From positions 9,792,501 through 9,856,500 of the forward strand of contig CM069607.1 of assembly GCA_035771175.1 (NCBI GenBank): a stretch of 64,000 nucleotides of DNA. The letters are read 5' to 3'. This document shows positions 11,327-21,584 of this stretch, in pieces. The notes under the pieces are model-generated. The model saw only the letters and a program-made list of their open reading frames with translations, made no database searches and was not told where the DNA came from. The stretch's first letter is position 1, and each line of letters opens with the position of its first letter. Origin of the DNA: Paratinospora sagittata. Lineage: Eukaryota; Streptophyta; Magnoliopsida; Ranunculales; Menispermaceae. The position numbers and the translations under genes are program-made.

Positions 11327-12114
11327 TGTTGGACCATATACCGATTACAAGACACGTCAGCCATATTAGTCTTGCCCAGTAAGACGTAACATGTACTAAG
11401 TCGATGTACCGACCTATTCTGAACAGAGAATACGGATCTACCCAACCATGCACAAAGCTCGAGCCATGGTCGGTTCTACCGACTAGATGAATGTATTAAT
11501 CACAGTGTTTGCCAGGTCAACACTAGAGAGGACCAGGTCGGCATACCATATCATAGATTACCGACCACTATCTACCGATCTTCTTACAGACCATATGTTC
11601 GGTATCGAGCAGATAGAACGAGAGACTACATATCGGTATACCGACCTGTAGAGATATCCGACTCCGAAACGTATGACGACGGAACGCCCAATCAAATAAG
11701 GATAAGGCGTGATCCACTGCGATAAGTTCGAGATCTACTCTTAATTCGACTCTGATAAGGCTTAAAACTCTACTAGTTTGACTAGAAGGCTAATAAGTCA
11801 TCCTAATCCTATCAGGATCGTACCAGATCTTCCTAATTCTATCAGGAATCAAATATGCTCTTCCAACACGAGTTGGATTCCTGATTCTACAACAACACGA
11901 CTACAAGGCCAAAGACCTCAAGCCTTCTCTATAAAAAAAACCACAACTCCTAAAGGGGAGGGAAGCAACTATAAGCAGTTCTCGACTCAGTTCAGTACTA
12001 CTAACTTTACGGAGCTCTGAGCTAACTTAGGCATCGAAGGGTCTTTGGCCGACACCACACCGGTGTTCCTTACGATAGCCTGTATTTTCTTGTTTTCCCT
12101 CTCTTAGATAACCA
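11327..12114 (+). mobile_element. Tat LTR (complete)
   Basis: Starts TGTTGGACCATATACCG and ends at about 12114 (gataacca) just before a TGGCG primer-binding-like site at 12120. A TATA box (tctataaaaa, 11928-11937) precedes 'ggagggaagcaact', as expected for a promoter LTR. Parts of the same LTR occur at 7641-7880 and, inverted, at 12689-13205. A leader and a gag fragment follow, so this is a 5' LTR of a truncated element. Confidence 0.78.
11928..11937 (+). promoter_or_regulatory. TATA box of the Tat LTR
   Basis: tctataaaaa followed by an A-run, 180 bp before the LTR end. The inverted LTR part has the matching 'ttttatagagag' at 12856-12868. Confidence 0.55.
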
Positions 12115-12630
12115 ACCTTTGGCGATTTCTCCAGCACTTCGACAAGTTCCACATCAGCATCTTCCCTCCACCTGGATCAAGTCGGCCCATCCGGAAAAGT
12201 CGAGATCTACGAAACCTACCTCATTCAGGTCGGTATCGCAAAAAGAGTTGTGGCAGGAAATCCTTGCCCCATCAGGTCAGTGCAACGAAAGTCGTACGGA
12301 TCAGTGCGCTCTGAGACTACTCAATCCGCGCCTCGGCACTAGCACGAGTCTAAGGAGTTCCCTTCCCCCTTCATCGAAGATATACTCCAGACACCGCTAT
12401 CCAAGAATGCGAAGACCGCGTAAGTCAGAACGTACAAAGGGAAGGTGGACCTAAGAGAGCACATCGAGAACTACAAGTCCTGGATGGAATTCAAGGGCTA
12501 CGATGATGCTACCATGTGCAAAGGTTTCCAGATTACCCTTGGCGGGCTTGCTTGGAGTGGTATCGAAAACTCAAAACTGGTTCTATATGTTCTGTTAGTG
12601 CAAGATTTGACCAACACCAGTAGACGATGA
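12115..12630 (+). pseudogene. Tat leader and gag fragment
   Basis: After the LTR comes a leader of about 300 bp. Then a gag segment resembling Retrotrans_gag (PF03732): REHIENYKSWMEFKGYDD, ATMCKGFQITLGGLAW (about 12451-12555). A frameshift follows near 12555, after which WYRKLKTGSI continues in another frame. At about 12625 the sequence turns into the leader of an LTR in the opposite orientation, so gag is only about 60 residues long here. Gag would form the particle shell; this fragment cannot. Confidence 0.65.
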
Positions 12631-13205
12631 GGTGGCAGATAGATACTGATATGGAACTCGTCGGAGTGTTGAAGAAATTGCCGAAGGTTGGTTATCTGAA
12701 AGAGGGAAAACAAGAGTACGCAGGCTATCGTAAGGAACACCGGTGTGGTGTCAGCCAAAGACCTTCCGATGCCTAAATTAGTTCAGAACTGTGTAATACT
12801 GAACTGAGTCGATAATGGCTTAGAGTTGCTTACCTCCCCCTTAGGGGTTGTGGTCTTTTTATAGAGAGAGCTTGAGGTATTTGGCTTTGTAGTAGTGTCG
12901 TTGTAGAATGATGAGTCCAACTAGTGCTAGGAGAGCCTGTTCGATTCCTGGTAGGATCTAGTCCAATCCTTATAGGATTAGGATGACTTATCAGCCTTCT
13001 AGTCAAACTGGTAAAGTATCTGACCTTATCAGAGTCGAATTAGGAGTGGATCCCAAACTTGTCACAGTGGATCACTCCCTATCCCTATCTGATCGGGTAT
13101 TCCGTCGTCATCCGTTTCGGTATACCGATATGTAGTCTCTCATTCTGTCTGCTTGATACTGAAGATATGTTCTGTAACAACATCGGTAAATAGTGGTCGG
13201 TATTT
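12631..13205 (-). mobile_element. Tat LTR, second part, inverted, with a short leader
   Basis: On the minus strand the sequence from 13205 matches the full LTR from its position ~232 onward ('taccgaccactat', 'gagactacatatcggtatacc') to its end near 12689, then continues about 55 bp into the leader. It abuts MULE transposase at about 13206. It complements the LTR part at 7641-7880. At 12630 it meets the gag fragment of the facing copy, so two Tat 5' ends stand head to head. Confidence 0.75.
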
Positions 13206-14941
13206 ATTGGTCCAACCATTCTCTACTCGTTTAACTGCATTCAATATGTTAGGGTGACGATCACTAACAAGGCAAATGCCTTCTCTGTTAGTCACGCTAT
13301 AACGAAGCTTCCTTAGAAACCATGCCCAGTTGTCAGTATTTTCTTGATGAACAATAGTAAATGCGAGAGGGAATATATGACTGGCTGCATCGATTGTCGT
13401 GGCGATGAGCAACTTACCGCGGAATTTTCCATATAAGTGTGTCCCATCTATTTGTATGATAGGCCTACAATGCTTAAAACCCTCAATTGAGGGACCAAAA
13501 GCCCAAAAAGAACGATGAAATGTGGCTATCCCATTGTTGTCAAGTTCGTAGGGATTTACAAATGCGTGCGAACCTGGATTACTAGCATTCAATGCATCCA
13601 TCCATTTTGGGAGTAGGTTATACGATCCCTCCCAATCACCAAATATCTTTTCCATCACCTTTTTTTTGCACGCCACACTTTTCTATAATGCACATCGTAT
13701 TTGTAATTATTTTTAATTACTTGATGTAGCGCGGACACAGAAGTTGAAGGATCTCGCTTTACAATATCAAAAATTTCGCGATATATTAGCTTTAAATCCA
13801 ATTGTCTATGATCTTGCGACATTTGGGCATAAATACATGTGTGTGGAAATGGGCATTTTGTGATCTCAAACAATCCCGATTTCTTGCGTTTCGAAGCCCG
13901 TAGCCTCCACTGACAACCATCTTTCCATTTCTTACACCTAATTGACCAAAATTTCGATTCGGAATCGACCACGACATATTCTTGTTGCTTGGCTATACAA
14001 CATCATTTTACTCTATGTTGCAAGTCTTCCTTTGAGGGAAATATGAGTCCTTCGCAAAGATCTTGTGACTCGCTCCACCCCATCGATATGTTATCATGAT
14101 TTTCTGATAATGGGGTCATAGCTTCATGATTAAGTTCCATGAAATTCGGTGATGGAGCCTCAAAACTTGCCATGGTAGGTTGTGGTGTACCACCCATACT
14201 ATGCAACTCAGTGTCTTGTAACTCTGTTTCTTCAATGCTTACGCCATTGCCACCTTCTCGTAGTGGCGATGCATACATAGACCCATCATTTTCAATTACT
14301 CTGAAGAAAGTACCACGCATATCAACAAAATTATCCATCTCATGTCCATCATCCTCATAATTGTTTTCATCACTGTCTTCGTCGAGGTGGGCATTGTCGT
14401 CGTCTTCAAAATTGAATTCATCATCAGACAAATGTACATTTGAAGGACTGACATCTTCAGAATCATTGGTCATGTGATCGATTGTAGCATCAATAGGTGA
14501 AGTTGTGCTCGGACCAATGTGCTCCATTGATCTTCGTGCACTATGACCGCCAAAATTCATGTGGCTTCGGCGATGACCCGTTTGACGACCTTGGGCAGGA
14601 TTTCCACCAACAACTTCTACATACACCTCCATATTAGTAGGAGGTGGGACCTCTTGCAACATGAAAAAAATATCCCTTAGCCCTTGCTCAGTGCTAATCG
14701 AAAGCACCGTATAATTGAAATCCTTTTCGCCAAAACACAAAGGATATCTATAGGTTATATTGATCGTTGCACACGTTGAAATCCGTAGTGCACTTCGAAT
14801 AACACCTTCAAATTCTTCAAGACCAATGCCTAATCGGACTCTTACAAGCCCGAATGGCAGTTTATCGTATGATGCACCTCGTGAACCATGTACTACAGAA
14901 CCACCACTGTAGCATATTATAGAAACAAACCTATCTGTCAT
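13206..14941 (-). pseudogene. mudrA: MULE transposase (mudrA-like), N-terminal half
   Basis: The start is taken at 14941 (MTDRFVSIICYSGG) because a splice acceptor (tatgtccag) directly precedes it. Domains in order: an N-terminal PB1-like region, an acidic linker (DDEFNFEDDDNAHLDED), a MuDR DNA-binding zinc region (FWSIRCKKWKDGCQWRLR), and the start of the MULE catalytic domain. The latter has the first Asp in IIQIDGTHLYGK (codon 13446-13448) and the second in CLVSDRHPN (codon 13260-13262). A TGA at 14003-14005 interrupts an otherwise continuous frame. A run of eight T at 13660-13667 lacks one base and shifts the frame between WRAKK and KVMEKIFGD. After VENGWT (about 13210) the gene ends in Tat LTR sequence; its other half is at 7869-8893. 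Confidence 0.88.
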
Positions 14942-16720
14942 CTGGACATAATAAGCAAAATACAATCGTCATTCTTTCAAACAAAATAAGAAATTCTGAA
15001 GCTTAAAATCTGATGCTTCCATATGTTCTATTTTACTGATAACACGCATTAGAGATGACTTATAGCCATTATATAACCATGTCAATCACATAAAGTTATG
15101 AGTAGGAAGTATTTAACATCTCAGTTACATATTTATAGCCAGGTAAAAGTGGTATAGAAATTAAACATCTTTTTTTTTTTTGAGAAGAAATAATTGGAAT
15201 TGAACAATCGCATGATGTGCATTTTCAGCATCCACCTAGTAATCATTTAGGATCACAGTTTCACAATGTTCCCACTCCAAGGTCCAAGGTTATCAGATCT
15301 ATACCTTCAAAAAATCTAGCTCCTTTGAGGCTTCCCTCTTACTGAATCATCCTCATATGTTTGTAGAAGGATGCTGCAAGTTCTTCTCCTTAACTTGCTA
15401 AAGTATATCTAGGATTTCTTTTATATCTATTTTAAACAAGGGGGGCCTACGGTTGTCAAGTTGCTTCTATCAACAACTTTTGTTCCACTTCATCACCTTA
15501 TATGAAGTAGAGATCAAGTGTGACAATTTTCATAGCATAAAAATTGAAGAACTTGAACAAAGTTTCTCTAGTTTTCTTTTCGTCTTATCCAAGATTATGT
15601 ACCGAAAATGCTATGAATGTAGATGAAGGAGCCAACGGAGACCTGTAGAAAACATTGAGGCACTAAGACCTCAATCCAAAGCCAATCTTTCTCCTAGTAG
15701 TCACAAGCAACTCCAGTCTCAAAACCTGCCATCCTCCATTCAGTTGATGACTGTAACTGAAAGTTACAGCTTGGTCATAAGACCTCCAAGGCTCCAACCA
15801 TCATTGACATTATAGCCAACTCAACTAGTTAAGGGAAAAAATTAGAAAGAAAATCCATATACAAGCAAAGCATAGAACAAAAATGGTGAATTGGCACAAA
15901 ATGATAAAATGATAAGAAATAAATAAAAATCCACCTGGGGCATATCATGGTGTTACTGAATCATTTCTATAATACACACAAAAAATAGAATAAAATAAAA
16001 TAAAAAATAGCGCGACAAAATAATCTATATAAATATGAGCCGCTACAACTGTGTTTCTGGTATGCAACTTAACAATATGAAATAGTTTTTTTTTTCTGAG
16101 AAATCAGCTAAGTCCTTACTCTGATTATGTACAAAATGAGTAATTTGGGCAAGTGGATAATCAATGAAATGCCTACTGGATTGCTTCAACAACAAATTCA
16201 CAGAAAAAAGAAAAAAGAAAAAAGAAAAAAAAAAACAAAGATGACACTGGTGTTTGTTGCAAATGGGTACGCCGCAAACAACCCAGTAATAATCTGATCA
16301 TCTTTCAAAATAACTAATTAACAAATGGTTCAGGACATTCATCAAACATGTGCAATGCATGAAACCTAACATTGAAAAAAATGATCCAAATATCATATAA
16401 ATTATGAGAAATCTTGGTGGGTATGTTAGATTCTACGAAATTCACCCAAAATATCAAATGACCGTTGAAACTTTTATCAGTTTAGATGCAAATAAAAGAA
16501 AAAGAAAAAAAAATTAGAATGAATGCGCGTCGAAGTTGGACAAGAACCTATTGTTATTGGAGAACGACCCCAATCGAGAGGAAGAGAGGGAACGGAAGAG
16601 AGTTCGAACCAAATGCTCCCGACTTCAGAGAAGAGTGGCGAGACGACTGTGGGAATGGGTGGGGTATAGAGAGGAGTGGCGCGACGACTGTGGGAATGGG
16701 TGGGGTATAAGTAGGTTTAA
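14942..16720 (-). other. 5' untranslated region and probable leader intron of the MULE
   Basis: It lies between the first coding exon of mudrA and the terminal repeat. No coding frame fits a known family. The splice acceptor next to the start at 14941 suggests a 5' UTR intron covering much of it. A 41-bp tandem duplication (16633-16673, 16674-16714; 'gagtggcg(a/c)gacgactg') sits just inside the terminal array and yields a spurious open frame at 16486-16710. Two poly-T/A tracts (15170, 16205) are plain low complexity. Confidence 0.45.
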
Positions 16721-17071
16721 GTGAAGGGAAGGCGTCTTTTTAAAAGACGCCTTCCCTTCACTTAAAAAAAAACGATGAAGGGAAGGCGTCTTTTCAAAAG
16801 AGGGGCCTTCCCTTGCACTTTAAAAAAAAATTGGTGAAGGGAAGGCGTCTTTTGAAAAGGCGCCTTCCCTTGCACTTCTAAAAAAAAATTTGTGAAGGGA
16901 ATGCGTCTTTTCAAAAGACGCCTTCCTTAAAATGCCACCTGGGCGCCGACGTGGCGCTTGTTTGGTGCGGTGACTGTGCAATGAACAGTAAACTATGGCA
17001 AATGGGTCATTATTTGTATTTCGATGGCATTTGTGAAATTTTTTTTTAGGGGTAATCATGTCAAAAACCCT
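16721..17071 (-). repeat. MULE terminal repeat, copy 2
   Basis: The inner array (16721-16928) has three to four hairpin units (gaaggcgtctttt / aaaagacgccttc, some with small insertions such as 'aggggcc'). The outer 142 bp (16929-17071) matches copy 1 almost base for base: 'taaaatgccacctggg', 'atgaacagtaaactatgg', 'ggggtaatcatgtcaaaa'. In the mudrA orientation this is the upstream terminus. It is in direct orientation to copy 1 only because copy 1 lies in an inverted block. Confidence 0.85.
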
Positions 17072-17080
17072 CTATGACAT
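17072..17080 (-). repeat. 9-bp target-site duplication of the MULE, copy 2
   Basis: CTATGACAT directly outside the terminus (which ends ...aaaaaccct at 17071). It is the reverse complement of 10212-10220. With the inversion undone the two would be a direct, perfect 9-bp repeat. Confidence 0.8.
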
Positions 17081-19346
17081 AGCTCATTAATGGGGTTTAA
17101 TGATGTTGATTGACTGTTGCAGCATTGAGTGCTTTTCCTTATATTATTGCTATGGCATTTTGATTGCTGTTGTAACAACGAAATGCCATGTTAATAATTG
17201 TCGTTTTCCAGCGCCATTTATTCATTACAGAAACCTTCCAGCAGCTGGTTCAGGTTCTTTTTTCAAGGTCTCATTCGTTCTAATGGTTTTCTTCTATTTA
17301 TGCTCAATCTTTCAATGTACTTGATTTAATAGATTTTGTTTTGTTCTTATCACTGGTTGAAATTATGGGATTTCATGACTAAACATGAAAAAAATCGAAC
17401 AATTAGGAACCTGAAAACTAGGTTTGTAATTAGGAACCGGCTTATGGTTGTGGAATGGGAATTGAGGTCTTTAGGATCTTCACCAAAGATCTTTTGGCTG
17501 TAGGCATGCTATTCTGCAAGATGTTTTTAGTATAATATAACACCTTTTTAAGAAAAAACATAAGGATGGACCATGTCCTTTGTATGTATGATGCTGGATG
17601 AAAGTAGTTGTCTATGAGCTTTTTGAGATGATTAGGTCATACTAACTTTTTGGCTACTTTGATGATAACAAGCTTTTGGCTTGCTTTAGTGGTCTAGTTC
17701 AACTGCTAGAATGAATAGTTTTTTTCTCTTTTGACTTGCTTACCTTTGGTGCTTTCGCTAACAGCTCAAGCACCTGTTGATACTTTTCTGTCAAAGGAAG
17801 CATCCATGTCTACCTTGAGGTAGTCGATTTATTGAATGCTCATTACTATTACTAATAAAGTGTTGTTAAAGGAAGATTGAACCCTCTTTATAGCAGCCAT
17901 CAGTTAAAGATATACGAGGGCTTGACGTTCCCTTGAGCCACATTGTCCAAGTCCTCATATGTGAGCCTTCATATATATAGGTCTTAACTGACAACTAGGG
18001 GTGGCAAAAATGCAGGAATGGACAATCTCTTATACAGTATAGAAGTATGTAGTGTGTTTGTATTATTATTGCTTTTGTATTTAAATTTTTTTTTTTTTTT
18101 GTTTATTAATTACAAGAGTTCCGAAAAAATGAATGGCTCAGATTATATTTTAAAAATGTTGTAGGCAACAACATTTCAAATGTTAAAGCCTTGGAACATT
18201 GTACTCAAAACACCTTGGAAAAACAAAACTATCTTTGAATTTTAACATCTAATGTAATACAATACATTCATCAACAGCCCAAAAATATAAATTTTTAGGT
18301 AGAATAAGTCTATTCCTCCGGCTTTTCTTCATTGTCGATGCATTATCCTCGTGATGTCTTCTTTCATTCTTTGATAAAGGAGTTGTACACAATGACAAGA
18401 TTGAAAAAAGAGTTAGAAAGTGTATGAGAAAGATCATGTGAAAGAGTTCAAATTATACTCAAAAGCAGAAAGAAGATTATAACCCAATTCCCAAATCTCA
18501 AAAAAATAAAAAAATCCACACAAAAGATAAATCGCACAAATCAACTCCAAATCGCATAAATCAAATCACTTGACCTCCGCTAGATCACTCAACTCGATCT
18601 CCACTTAATCTCTCGCTCAATCTCTGCCTCGACTCTCTGCTTCTCTTATGACTTAAAAAAGTTTCGATCCATTTGAAGTTTGATCGTTTCTTTCTCTCTA
18701 ATACAGTTTCTTCTGCTACTTCTTTTTTTTCGCCGTTTCCATTTTTGCTTCTCAACTTATTATCATTTTTTGGGTTTTTACATATTTTTATAATTGCATT
18801 GCATTGCATTTTTTATTTTTTATTTTATTTTTATTTTTTTTAGGTTTTATGTTCAGGAATGGCGGGGCGGTAACAAGGCGCTCCTTTTTTGGGAGGTTTC
18901 GCTTCTTGTGGGGAGCTACGTATATGTATTATAGTTAATGTATGCATTTTGAGGTGTAAGGTTCATTATGTCCCCCTATCGAAGTGTACCTTTTATTATT
19001 AATGAGTTTTTCTTGTACCGTCAAGGTTTGTTTAAAAAAAAATTTAGCCCACCCGAAAGAAAAATCCTAGCTACGCCCCTGTATATATATATATATATAT
19101 ATATATACGAGAAATACTATTCCAACTACATTTTACACCATCACGTTCATTGGCATTCCTTACACACCTTGAGATGTAAAACACAGACATCCAATAAATA
19201 TGAATGTATAGTGCATTTGTATAATTGTATTTTTTATAATTAAACTATTATTTTTCATCTCAATATACAATGATCTAACCAGTATATATATATAATATTT
19301 TCACTAATATTGATAGAATTAACTTGTTGAAAGCATGGAGACAAAC
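17081..19346. other. Intergenic stretch, no gene recognised
   Basis: AT-rich sequence with only short, unremarkable open frames (17100-17324, 18249-18437, 18585-18809). I see nothing coding in it. At 19030-19081 the minus strand reads CAGGGGCGTAGCTAGGATTT, which looks like the terminus of hAT-type plant elements that begin CAGNGGCG, but no matching second end was found. An (AT)n microsatellite follows at 19082-19107. Confidence 0.4.
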
Positions 19347-19412
19347 CTAAAAAGTGATCCTTCAAAGCTGGCTTGCATGGTTTCTCGGGGTTATCTCTAA
19401 TCATTGTCAAAT

Positions 19413-19417
19413 GCTCC
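19413..19417 (+). repeat. 5-bp target-site duplication (left) of the solo LTR
   Basis: GCTCC, repeated exactly at 21580-21584. Removing the LTR and one copy restores the reading GAG GAG CAT TTG (minus strand) of the SIN3-like exon. Confidence 0.9.
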
Positions 19418-21579
19418 TGTAACGACCCACTTTCCGCACCTGACGTCATGATGACGTGGACTGCCCAATACAAGGTCTTGTGCACGTAGTCGATGTGTAT
19501 AATACCTGTATACAGTGTGTACGAGGTATTTTAATAAATTTGTGTGTTTGATATGTATTAGTGTATAATGGTCTAATACATGAAATAATCATGTGTTATG
19601 ATTAATTAGGTGTTAAATTAATCTAATACATTCACGTGCTAATTAAATGAAGAATTTAAGGCATGTAAGAAATGACAAGTGTCTAGTGTAACTAAAGGCA
19701 CGTCATTTTGGCTGGCAAGAAGAAATGTTGGCACGTTTTGTGTTGTTGGCACTGTGAAATTGCCATATGTTGGACTACTTGATTTGCTAGCAATTGAAGA
19801 AGCTTGTTGGCTGAAACAGAGAAGGAAGAAAGGGAGAAGATGATGCTAGAGCTCCAAATTAGAAGAATTGAAGCTTGTTGGAAGCATTGAAGTTGAAGCA
19901 TTAAAGCTGGAAACTTGGGGTTTGAAGGCTGGAAATTGGACTGATTTGCTGTGGATAAAGCTTGGGTTGTTTGGTAAGCAAATTTATGGTCTGAACATTG
20001 GTTTTCATGGCTGAAATTGAATATGATCAATGGTGGTTTTGATGCTGGAATTGGACCAGTCATTGACTTAAACCATAGGGGGATTAATTCTTTATCCATT
20101 GGTGATTAATTTGATGTTAAACACACTGATTTTTTATGGATAGAACATGGTGTTCCAGACCATGTTAGAACAGGGTTTTGGAACCCATTTCCCAATGTTG
20201 AAATATGTTGTTTTAATGTGTTTATGGACTGGAATTGATCTTGGATCATTGATTTTATTGATGGACAGAATTTGGTAACTTCTGAATCTAATGAAGTGTA
20301 TAAATAAACTACATGTGCTGGAAATGTAAATGCTAAGGTAAATGGTTTAATTGGTGTGTTGTGATTAATTGATGATCAATTGATATCATTTATGTGACAG
20401 AAATTGGTGTTTGGCAATGTGAATCACAAAATATTGAATAATGATATGAGAATTGGATAACAAATAAAGTGTTGATGATGAGCTATAAACATTGGTGAAT
20501 TGGCTACGTATAAAATGTTGTCGACTTAGGCGAACTTTTGTATTGTGAGTATTTCTCACTTTAATTCTCCATTTATAGCATTGTATATATGAAATGAATT
20601 CTTGAATGATATGCATCTCTTATATGTATGTGCATTGTATTTGTAATCATGAGCATGGAATTATACATTGGTATGACCTTGGGTGTTTGCATCAACACCT
20701 TGGCGTTATTGTCTTTCTACTCACTTGTTCTTCGAAGAAAATGTGATTTTCGAATGATTGAAGAACGTGATGGTAGAGAGATTGATTGGGATAATGCGCT
20801 AGTCTAAACCTATAAGTATGATGGGGGGAAGTGTATGCAAATTTGCTAGTTTAAACCCATACCTTGATAGGGGAAGTGTAGGCATGTATTATCTTGATCT
20901 TCGACCTCCTGTTGAGGCTTTTCTAAAAATAATGCATGATGTTATGTTTAGTTTGAAGCATGTATCATGTATACTTCAGTGTTGCATTTAAATTTATGAA
21001 TGTTATTTCAAGTTTTATATATGTCTTTCATAAATGCATATGTGGAGATTTTTGTGAAAAGTATTCACTGAGCTAATTGAGTTCATTCCATTTTCCCATA
21101 TATTTTTCAGGATCAGATCGTAAAAGGAAAGGGCAAGGCTTAGAGTTGGTGTAGCTTGCCTTACTTCTTTTAGATGTGAGTTTCGATTTGTACATAAGGG
21201 AAATGGTAGAAGATATTTGTGTTTGAACTTTTGTTATTGTATATAATTATCACATATACTATGGTATATAACATATAGTTCGTGATAAAATTTTGATCAG
21301 TATATGATAAATGGAATAACAATAAAATAACATTTTGAAGTTCCATGTTTATATTAAGGATAGTCGAATATTATGAATTGGGTCGATGACCTCATATTCT
21401 TGAGGATGATGTGATATCTCTGTATTTAATTCAATTATCCTGATCATATACAGATTATGTCTTTGGATCGTATGTAACCTTCCGAGTATAGGCTTATCAG
21501 TATCTCAGGCTTTGTCGGGTTGTGACATTCTCTGGAGTACTGTGCTGGTCGTGACGTCACCCGGGAAGGGGTCGCGACA
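19418..21579 (+). mobile_element. Solo LTR of a Ty3/gypsy chromovirus-type element
   Basis: Starts TGTAACGACCC and ends GGTCGCGACA, 2,162 bp, flanked by perfect GCTCC duplications. No internal retroelement sequence is present, so it arose by LTR-LTR recombination. Same superfamily as the LTRs at 1-2215, 32640-34927 and 36998-39180 ('tattcactgagctaatt' at 21062). TGACGTCA palindromes lie near both ends (19441 and 21552). It sits in antisense to, and within an exon of, the SIN3-like gene. Confidence 0.92.
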
Positions 21580-21584
21580 GCTCC
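21580..21584 (+). repeat. 5-bp target-site duplication (right) of the solo LTR
   Basis: GCTCC, identical to 19413-19417. Confidence 0.9.

Noticed and set aside
12498..12758. 86-codon minus-strand frame
   Set aside because: It runs across the junction between the gag fragment and the inverted LTR leader; both parts are explained by those elements.
16486..16724. Open frames with repeated REEWRDDCGNGWG-type residues
   Set aside because: They read through a 41-bp tandem duplication next to the MULE terminus; the opposite strand is the MULE's own 5' region. No family features.
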